This document shows, piece by piece, positions 1 to 8,591 of a DNA stretch of 61,947 bases. The stretch comes from an uncultured Lachnospiraceae bacterium (GTDB lineage Bacteria > Bacillota > Clostridia > Lachnospirales > Lachnospiraceae). The number at the start of each line of letters is the position of its first letter. The stretch's first letter is position 1. A program made the translations under genes and the position numbers. The notes beneath the pieces were generated by a model, which was given only the letters and a program-made list of their open reading frames with translations, was not told where the DNA came from and ran no database searches. The stretch lies in assembly GCA_910585905.1 (NCBI GenBank), contig CAJUID010000015.1, forward strand, positions 1-61,947, given 5' to 3'.

Positions 1-157
1 CTCTGCCTATGGATAACTGCAGAGTATCCTCTTCAAAAAATGGGGAAAGTCAAAGGATATAATTATTGTCTCCTTGATACTCCCCTGCCCACAGTATAGG
101 CCGCTGCTTGGGTAGCTTTGGTTTCCATATGTTGGGATGGACAAGTCATTCTTAAAT

Positions 158-185
158 TTGACTTTTATTATAGGTATGTTATAAT
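158..185 (+). promoter_or_regulatory. sigma-A type promoter for the ABC exporter
   Basis: TTGACT (158-163) and TATAAT (180-185) are separated by 16 bp, upstream of the exporter genes. The first 157 bases hold no gene. They contain a short hairpin with arms CTCTGC and GCAGAG (1-24) and otherwise show nothing recognisable. Confidence 0.7.
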
Positions 186-295
186 AATGAACATATTGTC
201 ATAAAAGAAACATGCTAACTGGGTTAATGAACCCGTATCAGTTCTGCCAGTCTTATCATCCTAGATTATTCTGGCACTCTGAAAATGGAGAGATT

Positions 296-1081
296 ATGAG
301 TATAACACGATATATGAAGAATTTTCTTCGATACAGGTATTTACTATTTGAGTTGGTCAAGAAGAATATTAAGCTGAAATACCGCCGTTCTTATCTTGGG
401 GTTTTCTGGACCTTGTTGGAGCCGCTTTTGACTATGTTAGTTCTTACACTTGTGTTTGGTACTTTTTTTGGGAAAAATGATCCCCAGTATCCAGTATATA
501 TTCTTAGCGGGCGGCTGCTATATGCGTTTTTTTCCTCGGCAACAAAGGGAGGGCTGAAATCCATTAGCAACAATTCATCTATGATTAAAAAAGTATATGT
601 GCCAAAATATATTTATGTAGTTTCGTCGGTTATTTCCAACTTTATCACATTTTTAATATCACTGATCGTATTAGTGGCAGTAGGGGCAATTTTGAAAGTA
701 CAGCCAACATTATATATGTTCCAGGCAGTTATTCCTTTGATTATTTTGTTTGTATTTACAATGGGACTTAGCCTTATCTTGTCGACTTTAAATGTATTTT
801 TTAGGGATATTGAATATATCTGGTCGGTTGCGTCAATGTTGATTATGTATGCATCAGCTATTTTTTATCCGACAGACCGTGTTGTCAATACAGGCAATGG
901 ATGGGTTTTTGATATTAATCCGCTTTATATGTGTATTGCAAATTTTAGGGACGCTATTTTAAATGGCACAGCAATGAATATGTCATATACGGTTGTCTCA
1001 GGTGTTGTGGCTGTTGTGACATTGGCAGTTGGGGCTTATATGTTCTACAAAGAACAAGATAAGTTTATACTATATGTATAG
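296..1081 (+). CDS. ABC-2 type polysaccharide/teichoic acid exporter permease
   Basis: Membrane subunit of a Wzm/TagG-type ABC exporter that moves lipid-linked surface polysaccharide across the membrane. The 261-residue protein has a basic cytoplasmic N-terminus (ending KNIKLKYRRSYLG), the family motif GVFWTLLEPLL, and about six hydrophobic segments. The start at 296 is chosen because GGAG sits 5 nt upstream; the frame stays open upstream to an ATG at 212, but that segment looks non-coding. The ATPase partner follows 71 bp downstream. O-antigen, teichoic acid and other glycans cannot be told apart from sequence alone. No glycosyltransferases lie in the window, so the biosynthesis genes are probably upstream of it or elsewhere. 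Confidence 0.85.
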   Translation: MSITRYMKNFLRYRYLLFELVKKNIKLKYRRSYLGVFWTLLEPLLTMLVLTLVFGTFFGKNDPQYPVYILSGRLLYAFFSSATKGGLKSISNNSSMIKKVYVPKYIYVVSSVISNFITFLISLIVLVAVGAILKVQPTLYMFQAVIPLIILFVFTMGLSLILSTLNVFFRDIEYIWSVASMLIMYASAIFYPTDRVVNTGNGWVFDINPLYMCIANFRDAILNGTAMNMSYTVVSGVVAVVTLAVGAYMFYKEQDKFILYV

Positions 1082-1152
1082 GCTGGAAGTTTTGCCGTAT
1101 GTATATGGAACAGCGGGAGATCCTTGGAGTGAGCAGAGATGGGGGATTTAGA

Positions 1153-1893
1153 ATGGAAAAAAATGTAGCGGTACGCGTAGAAAATGTGGGAATGCGTTTT
1201 CAGCTAAATCATGAGCGCGTGGATAATTTAAAAGAATATATGATTAAATTTCTTCGGCGCGACTTAAAATACAATGAGTTCTGGGCACTAAAAGAAGTTG
1301 ATTTTAAGATCAGAAAAGGAGAGCGCCTTGGGGTGCTGGGGTTAAATGGTTCCGGGAAAAGTACCCTTCTAAAAGTGGTATCTGGTGTATTAAAGCCATC
1401 AGTTGGCACAGTTGAGACAAAGGGAGTCATTGCGCCTCTTCTTGAGCTTGGCGCCGGATTTAACAGAGAGTATACCGGAAGGGAAAATATTTATCTGTAT
1501 GGTGCCGTCCTTGGATACAGCAAGGAATTTTTAGATGAAAAATTTGACGAGATTGTAGATTTTTCCGGGCTTGGGGCATTTATTGAAGTTCCTATTAAAA
1601 ACTATTCTTCTGGAATGAAGGCAAGGCTCGGCTTTTCGATTGCTACAGTTGTAGAGCCGGATATTTTGATATTGGACGAGGTTTTGTCTGTTGGTGACAA
1701 GAAATTTCGGAAGAAAAGTGAAAATAAAGTATTAAGCATGTTTGATAAGGGGGTGACAGTGCTGTTTGTTTCTCACTCTCTGGAACAGGTCCAGAGGCTT
1801 TGTGACAAAGCAATTATTCTGGATAGCGGCCGTCTGGTAGCGAAAGGGCCAGTGGGAGAGGTGGCAAGCATCTATAAAAATATGACGGAGTAA
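1153..1893 (+). CDS. ABC exporter ATP-binding protein (Wzt/TagH-like)
   Basis: Nucleotide-binding subunit that powers the preceding permease. It has Walker A GLNGSGKST, signature YSSGMKARLG, Walker B DILILDE and a switch-region histidine (FVSHS). At 246 residues it stops after the ATPase domain and lacks the C-terminal glycan-recognition domain found in some Wzt proteins. The start is placed at 1153 because a GGGGGA ribosome site lies just upstream; an in-frame ATG at 1099 has only a weak site. Co-transcription with the permease is very likely. Confidence 0.87.
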   Translation: MEKNVAVRVENVGMRFQLNHERVDNLKEYMIKFLRRDLKYNEFWALKEVDFKIRKGERLGVLGLNGSGKSTLLKVVSGVLKPSVGTVETKGVIAPLLELGAGFNREYTGRENIYLYGAVLGYSKEFLDEKFDEIVDFSGLGAFIEVPIKNYSSGMKARLGFSIATVVEPDILILDEVLSVGDKKFRKKSENKVLSMFDKGVTVLFVSHSLEQVQRLCDKAIILDSGRLVAKGPVGEVASIYKNMTE

Positions 1894-1968
1894 ATGGATG
1901 TGATTTTAAAATAGTGGAATTTGAGGTTGCGCCCAAATTAACAGGTTTAGCAAGAATGGGGGATTTTT

Positions 1969-3642
1969 ATGAAAAGACAGGGTTATAAGGGGTTAAGAAT
2001 TCTAAAAATAATGTGCATGATAGCAGTTGGGCTTGTTTTAGGAACCGGGTTGTTCCAGATGTCCGCAAAGGCTGCGTCGGGTTATGTAATTAAAATAAAT
2101 AAGCAGGCAAACTGTGTGACAATATATAAAGAGAATGAAAAGGGGCAATTAAAGCCCGTTAAGGCGTTAATCTGTTCTACAGGATATGCGACAAAGCTTG
2201 GCACTTATTCATTGGGTGAAAAGCTTCGCTGGCATGTACTAGATGGTCCATGTTATGGGCAGTATTGTACTAGGATATACGGTGGGGTGCTGTTCCATTC
2301 TGTGTGGTATACCGGACAGAATAATCCGGCAACGCTTTCTATCTCTTCTTATAATAAACTAGGGACGACTGCTTCTCACGGCTGTGTGCGGCTAACAGTG
2401 GCAGGTGCAAAATGGATTTATGATAATGTCCCATCTGGTACGAAGGTTATCATATATTCAGATCCGAATCCGGGACCTCTTGGAAAACCAAGAGCAATTA
2501 AGCTTCCATATACATATGCTTGGGACCCCACAGATACCGGGAATCCAAGCAACCCTTGGAACAGCAAAAAGCCTTCTATTACAGGCGCAAAAAATCAGAC
2601 AGTGGATTATAATGCCAAATTCGATATTATGAAGGGGATTACGGCAAAGAATACTACTGGATTTGACGCAAAAGATTTAGTTACCACAAAGATCATGTAT
2701 CAGGGCAAAAAGGTTCCAAAGGTAGATACTACAACGCCTGGTAAATATAAAGTTACCTATGTCTTGATTGATGAAATTGAGCGCAAGGCCACGGCCAAGG
2801 CTGTGATTAAGGTAACTGCGCCAAGGGAAAAACCAGTGATTTCTGGTGTGAAAAATGTCTATGTTACAGCTAAAAAGAAGCTGACAAAGAGTTTTCTTTT
2901 AAAGGGAGTTACTATAAAGCAGGCGGGGAAGAAGCTTCCAGCGAAATATGTAACAGTAGAAATAAAGAAAACAAAGCAAAACGTATACAAAATAACGTAT
3001 ACTGCAAAGCGTTCCAGTATTCCGACTGTGGTAACTGCTAAGGCGTATATTGATACAAAAGCGCCGGTGATTTCCGGTATTACGGATGGAAAAACATATG
3101 AAACAGATGCTACGATAAAAATTGATGAAAAATATGCCAGAAGCCTGATTAAGAAGGTTTCAGATAACTTAACTTCTGTTAAGGCATCAGATGTAGCAGT
3201 TAAGATTACTAAGTTAGAAAATGGAGCAAAATACAAGGTAGTGTATACTTTGTCGGATGAGGCAGGCAATCAGTGTAAAGTAACGATTTATCTTGTGCCA
3301 GTTCATTTTGTATCCATAGAAGGGCCGGATAAGCTAGAGCTTACTACAGGAGATTTAGGTTTGGCGGCTGATGCCACATCTAGCCAGTTAAAGACAGCAT
3401 TGACACATTATCTTTTAACTGCGGATGTATATAAGGCGGCAACAACAGATGGGAATGACTTGACGGAGGAGTTGACGCTGGAATTAACAGAGAAGGAAGG
3501 TGGCGTTTATCATGCCGTACTGACTGCGACAGACGGTGCTGGCCATTTTGCGTCAAAGACAGTTATTGTGACAGTAACAAAAAAGGAAAAAGAGGATTTG
3601 GAAGGATCAGACAATGGTGGGGGAACTAAGAGTAATGATTAA
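1969..3642 (+). CDS. Secreted L,D-transpeptidase (YkuD) with Ig-like domains
   Basis: Probable exported peptidoglycan L,D-transpeptidase that forms 3-3 cross-links or attaches proteins to the wall. A signal peptide or N-terminal anchor covers about residues 1-36. The YkuD domain (about 38-165) carries the catalytic SHGCVR motif, with His137, Cys139 and Arg141. The rest, about 380 residues, reads as three or four lysine-rich beta-sandwich (bacterial Ig or DUF5011-like) modules with motifs such as KPVISGVKNV and APVISGITDG, ending in an acidic and glycine-rich tail. It lies 75 bp after the exporter ATPase and before an LtaS-like gene, which suggests a shared role in envelope assembly. The domain family is clear; the substrate is inferred. 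Confidence 0.85.
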   Translation: MKRQGYKGLRILKIMCMIAVGLVLGTGLFQMSAKAASGYVIKINKQANCVTIYKENEKGQLKPVKALICSTGYATKLGTYSLGEKLRWHVLDGPCYGQYCTRIYGGVLFHSVWYTGQNNPATLSISSYNKLGTTASHGCVRLTVAGAKWIYDNVPSGTKVIIYSDPNPGPLGKPRAIKLPYTYAWDPTDTGNPSNPWNSKKPSITGAKNQTVDYNAKFDIMKGITAKNTTGFDAKDLVTTKIMYQGKKVPKVDTTTPGKYKVTYVLIDEIERKATAKAVIKVTAPREKPVISGVKNVYVTAKKKLTKSFLLKGVTIKQAGKKLPAKYVTVEIKKTKQNVYKITYTAKRSSIPTVVTAKAYIDTKAPVISGITDGKTYETDATIKIDEKYARSLIKKVSDNLTSVKASDVAVKITKLENGAKYKVVYTLSDEAGNQCKVTIYLVPVHFVSIEGPDKLELTTGDLGLAADATSSQLKTALTHYLLTADVYKAATTDGNDLTEELTLELTEKEGGVYHAVLTATDGAGHFASKTVIVTVTKKEKEDLEGSDNGGGTKSND

Positions 3643-3660
3643 TAACAAGTAAATGATGCC

Positions 3661-3697
3661 TGCGGGACAAATCGGTTTTAGTTTGGTCTGTTCCGCA
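3661..3697 (+). other. intergenic stem-loop
   Basis: Arms TGCGGGACA (3661-3669) and TGTTCCGCA (3689-3697) pair over 9 bp with one G-U. No T-run follows, so it may be an mRNA-processing or attenuating hairpin rather than an intrinsic terminator. Confidence 0.4.
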
Positions 3698-3730
3698 AGG
3701 TGAACTGGGTTTATAAAGGGGATATAGAAG

Positions 3731-5833
3731 ATGAAGGACAAAAAGCAGTGGAAAAGGATTGCCGGATATTGTCTGCGGTATATTGGAATACCCGTACTTT
3801 TAGAACTGATTATCGAGTCATTAAACCGGAAATCAGTTGTTTCTGGCTTTCTTTACATGTTTGATAAGCCGTCACTGTTCTTATTTAATACATTAATTAT
3901 TATGCTGACGGTTTCTGTTGCGTTGTTTTTTAAGAGGGAAATCTTTGTATTTACCTTGATTTCTGCCGTTTGGTTGATTTTTGGGATTGTTAATTTTGTG
4001 ATTCTCAGTTTTCGCGTTACGCCGTTTTCGGCGGTAGACATCACATTGCTAGAGAGTGCTATCAGCGTGTCAGGACACTATCTGAATGCAAGGAATATTG
4101 CTATGATTGTTGTTGCGGTAGTGCTTGTTTTGGGATGCCTGGTTTATCTGTTTCAAAAGGCGCCGAGGCATAAGCGCACCACACAGAAAAAACTATTGAT
4201 TTCTGCGGTGTCTGTTATGTTAGTTGCATTTGCAATTTTTTTCCTGCGTTTCCAGAGCCATTCTGTGCAGGCGCTTGAGACGGATTATACAAATATTTCA
4301 GAGGCATACGAAAACTATGGTTTTGTATATTGTTTTACAAATAGTATTATTGATACAGGAATTGGCAAACCAGCAGATTACAGTGAGGAACGGGTAAAGC
4401 AAGTGTTAGGCCGTCTTGATACGAGTACGAAGTCTTCTGGGGAAAGGCCGAATATTATTTTTATCCAGCTAGAATCATTTTTTGATGTCAGCACGCTAAG
4501 GAATCTGAAACTTTCAAAAGATGCAATCCCTAATTTCCATAAACTGCAAAAGGAATATTCTAGTGGGCTTCTGACTGTGCCGACGGTTGGTGCCGGAACT
4601 GTAAATACGGAGTTTGAGGTACTTACCGGAATCAGCCAGAAAGATTTTGGAGCTTCGGAGTATCCGTACAAGACAATCCTTAGAGATACTACTTCGGAGA
4701 GTATCTGCTATGATTTGAAGAATCTTGGCTATACATCCCACTGTGTCCATAATAACGAGGGAACGTTTTATGGGAGAAATAAAGTTTTCAAAAATCTTGG
4801 TTTTGATACTTTTACTTCTATGGAGTTTATGAATGGGTTGGAGGATAATCCGAATGGCTGGAAGAAGGATAGTATTTTAACCAGGGAGATTTTGGATACA
4901 CTGGATTCTACAAAAGGTCCAGATTTTACATTAGGGATTACCGTGCAGAGCCATGGGAAGTATCAGGGATTTGAGACGCCGGATAATGCACCGGTTAAGG
5001 TGCTGAAAGCACCAGAGGACATGGAGGAGGCGTATCTTTACTATGTCAATCAGTTATATGAAGTAGACCAAATGATTGGGGAGTTAGTGGATGCACTAGA
5101 AAAACGAAATGAGAAAACAATACTGGTACTTTATGGGGATCATCTTCCAAGCTTAGATATTAAAAAGGAGGATTTGATTGATTCAAATCTCTATCAGACA
5201 CAGTATGTGGTTTGGGATAATCTTGGGTTGGCCGGCATGAAGCAGAATCTTGCTTCGTACCAGCTTTATTCGGAAGTGCTTGAGCGTATTGGCATCTGTG
5301 AGGGAAATATTACAAAATACCATCAAAATGCTTATTGGAGGACAAAATCATACTACGAGGATTTAAAGGTTTTGGAGTATGATATGCTATATGGCGAAAA
5401 TTATGCCTATCAGGGAAAGAAGCCTTTCGAGCCATCAGATTTGGTGATGGGGACAAAGTCAGTGAAGATTACAGATGTATGCCGCAATGAGCGTGGTTTT
5501 ATGCTGACTGGGGAAAATTTGACACCGTATGCCCATGTTTTGTATGACGGGAGTGAATTGTCTGCAGAATGGATAGATTCCAGCCATATCCAGATTTTAG
5601 ATGAGATTGAATATGAACCTGAGGAGGAACCGGAGGCATCCCCGGAACCGTCGCCTGCTGCATCCCCAGAGGCGACTGCAGATAAAAAAGAGGAGCAAAA
5701 AGAGGATATTCCGAATGCATTTCTAGTCCAGATCAGGACGGACGGCGGAACAACACTTGGCGAGAGCGAAGTGCTTTTCTGGAAGGATACATCTTTGTCA
5801 AAAGAAGTGCCGGATGCAGAACCAAAAGAATAG
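3731..5833 (+). CDS. LtaS-like membrane sulfatase/phosphoglycerol transferase
   Basis: A polytopic membrane enzyme of the LtaS/alkaline-phosphatase superfamily that transfers phosphoglycerol or a similar group to a surface polymer. About five hydrophobic helices fill residues 12-180. The extracellular catalytic domain follows, with metal and nucleophile candidates Glu248 (QLESFF), Thr290 (GAGTVNTEFE) and Asp470-His471 (LYGDHLPS). Residues about 575-625 form a small domain (TGENLTPYAHVLYDG), followed by a Pro/Glu/Ala-rich linker and a beta-rich end. The protein is 700 residues, longer than the roughly 640 of LtaS because of this C-terminal extension. It lies 88 bp downstream of the L,D-transpeptidase. 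Whether it makes lipoteichoic acid or modifies another glycan is open. Confidence 0.82.
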   Translation: MKDKKQWKRIAGYCLRYIGIPVLLELIIESLNRKSVVSGFLYMFDKPSLFLFNTLIIMLTVSVALFFKREIFVFTLISAVWLIFGIVNFVILSFRVTPFSAVDITLLESAISVSGHYLNARNIAMIVVAVVLVLGCLVYLFQKAPRHKRTTQKKLLISAVSVMLVAFAIFFLRFQSHSVQALETDYTNISEAYENYGFVYCFTNSIIDTGIGKPADYSEERVKQVLGRLDTSTKSSGERPNIIFIQLESFFDVSTLRNLKLSKDAIPNFHKLQKEYSSGLLTVPTVGAGTVNTEFEVLTGISQKDFGASEYPYKTILRDTTSESICYDLKNLGYTSHCVHNNEGTFYGRNKVFKNLGFDTFTSMEFMNGLEDNPNGWKKDSILTREILDTLDSTKGPDFTLGITVQSHGKYQGFETPDNAPVKVLKAPEDMEEAYLYYVNQLYEVDQMIGELVDALEKRNEKTILVLYGDHLPSLDIKKEDLIDSNLYQTQYVVWDNLGLAGMKQNLASYQLYSEVLERIGICEGNITKYHQNAYWRTKSYYEDLKVLEYDMLYGENYAYQGKKPFEPSDLVMGTKSVKITDVCRNERGFMLTGENLTPYAHVLYDGSELSAEWIDSSHIQILDEIEYEPEEEPEASPEPSPAASPEATADKKEEQKEDIPNAFLVQIRTDGGTTLGESEVLFWKDTSLSKEVPDAEPKE

Positions 5834-5857
5834 AAACTGTTTTATTCACGCATAAGT

Positions 5858-5901
5858 AACGAGCCAAACGTAATGCTTGCAAGGAACTAAAAGTTCATTT
5901 G
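5858..5901 (+). repeat. 44-nt dispersed intergenic repeat, copy A
   Basis: This 44-base segment (beginning AACGAGCCAAACG) recurs in inverted orientation at 59027-59070 with four or five differences. It contains a small GAACT-AAAGTTC dyad. It lies between the sulfatase gene and its terminator. Confidence 0.6.
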
Positions 5902-5914
5902 GCTTATATATAGA

Positions 5915-5959
5915 AGAGTCATGTTTTGTCGAAAGGCGAAGCATGACTCTTTTGCTTTT
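5915..5959 (+). terminator. intrinsic terminator after the sulfatase gene
   Basis: Arms AGAGTCATG (5915-5923) and CATGACTCT (5942-5950) pair perfectly and are followed by TTTTGCTTTTG. The loop contains a Spo0A-box-like sequence, listed separately. Confidence 0.8.
5924..5935 (+). promoter_or_regulatory. candidate Spo0A box upstream of spoIIGA
   Basis: TTTTGTCGAAAG contains the exact 0A core TGTCGAA (5927-5933). Its centre lies about 78 bp upstream of the expected start of the spoIIGA transcript, close to where activating Spo0A sites sit in Bacillus subtilis spoIIG. The site falls within the loop of the preceding terminator. Confidence 0.5.
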
Positions 5960-5969
5960 GCGCCTTGAT

Positions 5970-6002
5970 TTGACAATATTCGCAGAAGGGATTCGCTATA
6001 CT
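5970..6002 (+). promoter_or_regulatory. spoIIG-like promoter with 21-bp spacer
   Basis: A perfect -35 TTGACA (5970-5975) and TATACT (5997-6002) are 21 bp apart. This is too far for an ordinary sigma-A promoter but matches the known spoIIG architecture, where a roughly 22-bp spacer makes the promoter depend on phosphorylated Spo0A. The -35 itself lies in TTTGACAA, which resembles a degenerate 0A box. Confidence 0.6.
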
Positions 6003-6108
6003 ACATTAAGAATCAGATAAATCAAACGTCGTATTATGGATGAAATGGGAGTAGAAAGTTGAAAGACCGGATTTATCATCTGTAAACGGCTGAAAGGAAG
6101 TATCGGGT

Positions 6109-6894
6109 GTGAAAACGTATTTGTATGTTGATTTTTACTTTATCCTGAACTTCACAATGAATTTATATCTGATTATGGTAACTGCAATGCTCCGGCAGAA
6201 AAAATGTCATTTTCTGCGATTTGTCGTTCTATCTGGTATCGGTGCACTGTTTTCTGTGTTTGTTACATATTATTTGTGGGAACAGTTATCTTTTCAGATG
6301 GCGGTAGCTCTGCTTCAGATGGGTGTTCTGGTGTATTTGGCATACGGAAGGGAAGGCATTCGGATTTGGGCAGGGGACTTGATGGTATTTCTTTTTCTGG
6401 CTTTTTTTACCGGAGGGCTGGTTGGGGCAGTGCAGGGTTTTTTGATGCGGATTTTGCAAGAGGAAAAGGCGGATTCTATTGGCTTGATATTCCTCTCCAT
6501 ATTTCTTTTGTTTTTGTTGTTTCTGTTGTTTCGTTTTACTTTGATTCGGCAGGGGCAGAGGCAGAAAAGTATTCGGTGGGCGAAAGTAGTCCATGAAGGC
6601 AGGGAAATGGAGATTCAGGTTTTATATGATACTGGAAATCAGTTAGTCAGTCCTTATACCGGTGAGGGGGTGGCCATAATATCAGAGGAACTTGCAAAGA
6701 CGCTAGGGCTAGGGAATAGCCAGAGGCCGGTTTTGATTCCTTTTCATTCAATCGGAGGCAGCGGGCTTTTGAAGGCGTACCGCATGCAGGAAATGTGGAT
6801 GGAGGATGGAACCTGCAGGAAAAATTTTCTGGCAGCGGTCAGTGAAAATTTGGGAGAAGGGCAGGGGATACAAATGATTTTGAATATCACATAG
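6109..6894 (+). CDS. spoIIGA: Sigma-E processing peptidase SpoIIGA
   Basis: Membrane aspartic protease that removes the pro-sequence of sigma-E in the mother cell once forespore signalling begins. The N-terminal half has about five transmembrane segments (beginning YLYVDFYFILNF). The C-terminal half is the protease domain, with the catalytic motif YDTGN at Asp174. The start is GTG, with AAGGAAG 8 nt upstream. It is directly upstream of its substrate gene sigE (15-bp gap), the standard arrangement. At 261 residues it is slightly shorter than the roughly 309 of B. subtilis. Confidence 0.93.
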   Translation: MKTYLYVDFYFILNFTMNLYLIMVTAMLRQKKCHFLRFVVLSGIGALFSVFVTYYLWEQLSFQMAVALLQMGVLVYLAYGREGIRIWAGDLMVFLFLAFFTGGLVGAVQGFLMRILQEEKADSIGLIFLSIFLLFLLFLLFRFTLIRQGQRQKSIRWAKVVHEGREMEIQVLYDTGNQLVSPYTGEGVAIISEELAKTLGLGNSQRPVLIPFHSIGGSGLLKAYRMQEMWMEDGTCRKNFLAAVSENLGEGQGIQMILNIT

Positions 6895-6909
6895 TCTTTA
6901 GGAGGCAGA

Positions 6910-7668
6910 ATGGAGGAAGAAATGCTTAAGATATCAATGGCAAACAGATTTCAGTTGCGCATTATGCCAGAATCGCATGGATTGTTTTGGCAGCAAAAGG
7001 TAGGGGAGATCCATTACATTGGCGGGGCAGAAATATTGCCGGCACCATTCACATCCGAGGAGGAAAAAGAGATACTTAGTAAATTGGGCAGTGAGCAGGA
7101 TGGCGAGGCAAGGAGCCGTTTAATTGAACATAATTTAAGGCTTGTGGTCTATATAGCAAAAAAATTTGATAATACAGGGATTGGAGTGGAGGATTTGATT
7201 TCCATTGGGACAATCGGGCTGATTAAGGCAATTAATACATTTAATCCCTTGAAGAATATTAAGCTGGCGACCTATGCATCAAGATGTATTGAGAATGAGA
7301 TTCTGATGTACCTTAGGAGGAATAATAAAATACGGTATGAGGTATCTATTGATGAGCCTTTGAATGTGGACTGGGATGGTAATGAACTATTGCTGTCGGA
7401 TATCTTGGGAACAGATGAAAATGTGATTTCAAAAGATTTGGAGGAGGAGGTGGATAAAAGGCTTTTAAGGATGGCTCTCGATAAGTTGAATGACAGGGAG
7501 AGGGATATCATTGAGCTCCGTTTTGGCATTAACCGCAAGGATGGGAAGGAACGTACCCAGAAGGAAGTGGCTGATATGATGGGAATTTCCCAATCTTATA
7601 TTTCTAGGTTGGAAAAGAAGATTATGAAGCGGTTAAAAAAAGAAATTCTTAAGATGGAGCAGGTATAA
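6910..7668 (+). CDS. sigE: RNA polymerase sporulation sigma factor SigE
   Basis: Early mother-cell sigma factor. Regions 2 to 4 are nearly canonical, with RLVVYIAKKF, ISIGTIGLIKA, ATYASRCIENEILMYLRR and the C-terminal helix-turn-helix MGISQSYISRLEKK. Residues 1 to about 34 form the pro-sequence; the junction EIHYIGG (33-39) aligns with the processing site before YYIGG in B. subtilis pro-sigma-E. The pro-region is a few residues longer than usual if translation starts at 6910, where GGAGG sits 5 nt upstream; Met5 is an alternative start. Confidence 0.95.
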   Translation: MEEEMLKISMANRFQLRIMPESHGLFWQQKVGEIHYIGGAEILPAPFTSEEEKEILSKLGSEQDGEARSRLIEHNLRLVVYIAKKFDNTGIGVEDLISIGTIGLIKAINTFNPLKNIKLATYASRCIENEILMYLRRNNKIRYEVSIDEPLNVDWDGNELLLSDILGTDENVISKDLEEEVDKRLLRMALDKLNDRERDIIELRFGINRKDGKERTQKEVADMMGISQSYISRLEKKIMKRLKKEILKMEQV

Positions 7669-7724
7669 TTCACCGGAAATGGTAAATCCTACTTTATATT
7701 AGCTTTGGCTGGAGGATTCGAACT

Positions 7725-8501
7725 ATGGCGACATATAAAGTAGAAATCTGCGGTGTGAATACATCAAAACTGCCGCTCCTTACCGATGATGAGAAGAAGG
7801 AACTTTTTGCGAGGATACAAAATGGGGACAAAGAGGCAAGGGAGCAGTTTATTAAAGGAAACTTGCGCTTAGTATTAAGTATTATCCAGCGTTTTTCTAA
7901 TTCAGGGGAGAATATTGATGACTTGTTTCAGATTGGATGTATTGGGCTGATGAAATCAATTGATAATTTTGATGTCACCATGAATGTAAAGTTCAGCACG
8001 TATGCAGTTCCGATGATCATAGGGGAGATTAGGAGGTATCTGAGGGATAATAACAGCATCCATGTGAGCCGTTCTATCCGGGATACCGCGTACAAGGCGA
8101 TCTATGCCAAAGAAGCGATTATGAAGGAGACGGATAAGGAACCTACAGTAGAGGAGATTGCAAAAAAGATTGATGTACCGCCGGAGAATATTGTAGTTGC
8201 CCTTGACGCAATCCAAAATCCGGTCTCTTTATATGAACCAGTTTACGGGGAGAGTGGGGATACGCTCCATATTATGGATCAGATTAGCGACAAAAAGAAC
8301 AGGGAGGACTGCTGGATAGAGGAGATATCATTAAAAGCAGCGATTGACCGGCTGTCCAGAAGGGAACACCGTATTATTGAGCTTCGCTATTTTGAGGGAA
8401 AGACACAGATGGAGGTTGCCGAGGAAATCCATATTTCGCAGGCGCAGGTTAGCCGGCTGGAAAAGAAAGCCCTGCAGTCTATGAAGCATTACCTTGGGTA
8501 A
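7725..8501 (+). CDS. sigG: RNA polymerase sporulation sigma factor SigG
   Basis: Late forespore sigma factor. The diagnostic N-terminal motif VEICGVNTSKLPLL is present, followed by region 2 (DDLFQIGCIGLMKSIDNFD), region 3 and the region 4 helix-turn-helix (EIHISQAQVSRLEKK). Length 258 residues is normal. GGAGG precedes the ATG. The 56-bp gap after sigE contains no convincing sigma-F or sigma-G promoter, so it may be read from the spoIIG transcript or from a promoter not recognised here. A terminator follows. Confidence 0.95.
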   Translation: MATYKVEICGVNTSKLPLLTDDEKKELFARIQNGDKEAREQFIKGNLRLVLSIIQRFSNSGENIDDLFQIGCIGLMKSIDNFDVTMNVKFSTYAVPMIIGEIRRYLRDNNSIHVSRSIRDTAYKAIYAKEAIMKETDKEPTVEEIAKKIDVPPENIVVALDAIQNPVSLYEPVYGESGDTLHIMDQISDKKNREDCWIEEISLKAAIDRLSRREHRIIELRYFEGKTQMEVAEEIHISQAQVSRLEKKALQSMKHYLG

Positions 8502-8532
8502 CCGTTCTGTTCATTATTTATCACAAATTGCT

Positions 8533-8560
8533 AGGGCACCAGCACAGTCGGTGCCCTTTT
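8533..8560 (+). terminator. intrinsic terminator after sigG
   Basis: Arms AGGGCACC (8533-8540) and GGTGCCCT (8550-8557) are followed by a short T-run. The same stem sequence recurs after fliF. Confidence 0.85.
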
Positions 8561-8591
8561 GTCGTAGTTACATTTTACAATTAAATAAGAG

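Noticed and set aside
7663..7691. sigma-F/sigma-G promoter before sigG
   Set aside because: GTATA and GGTAAATCCTA are present, but the spacing is 13 bp and two conserved -10 positions differ.
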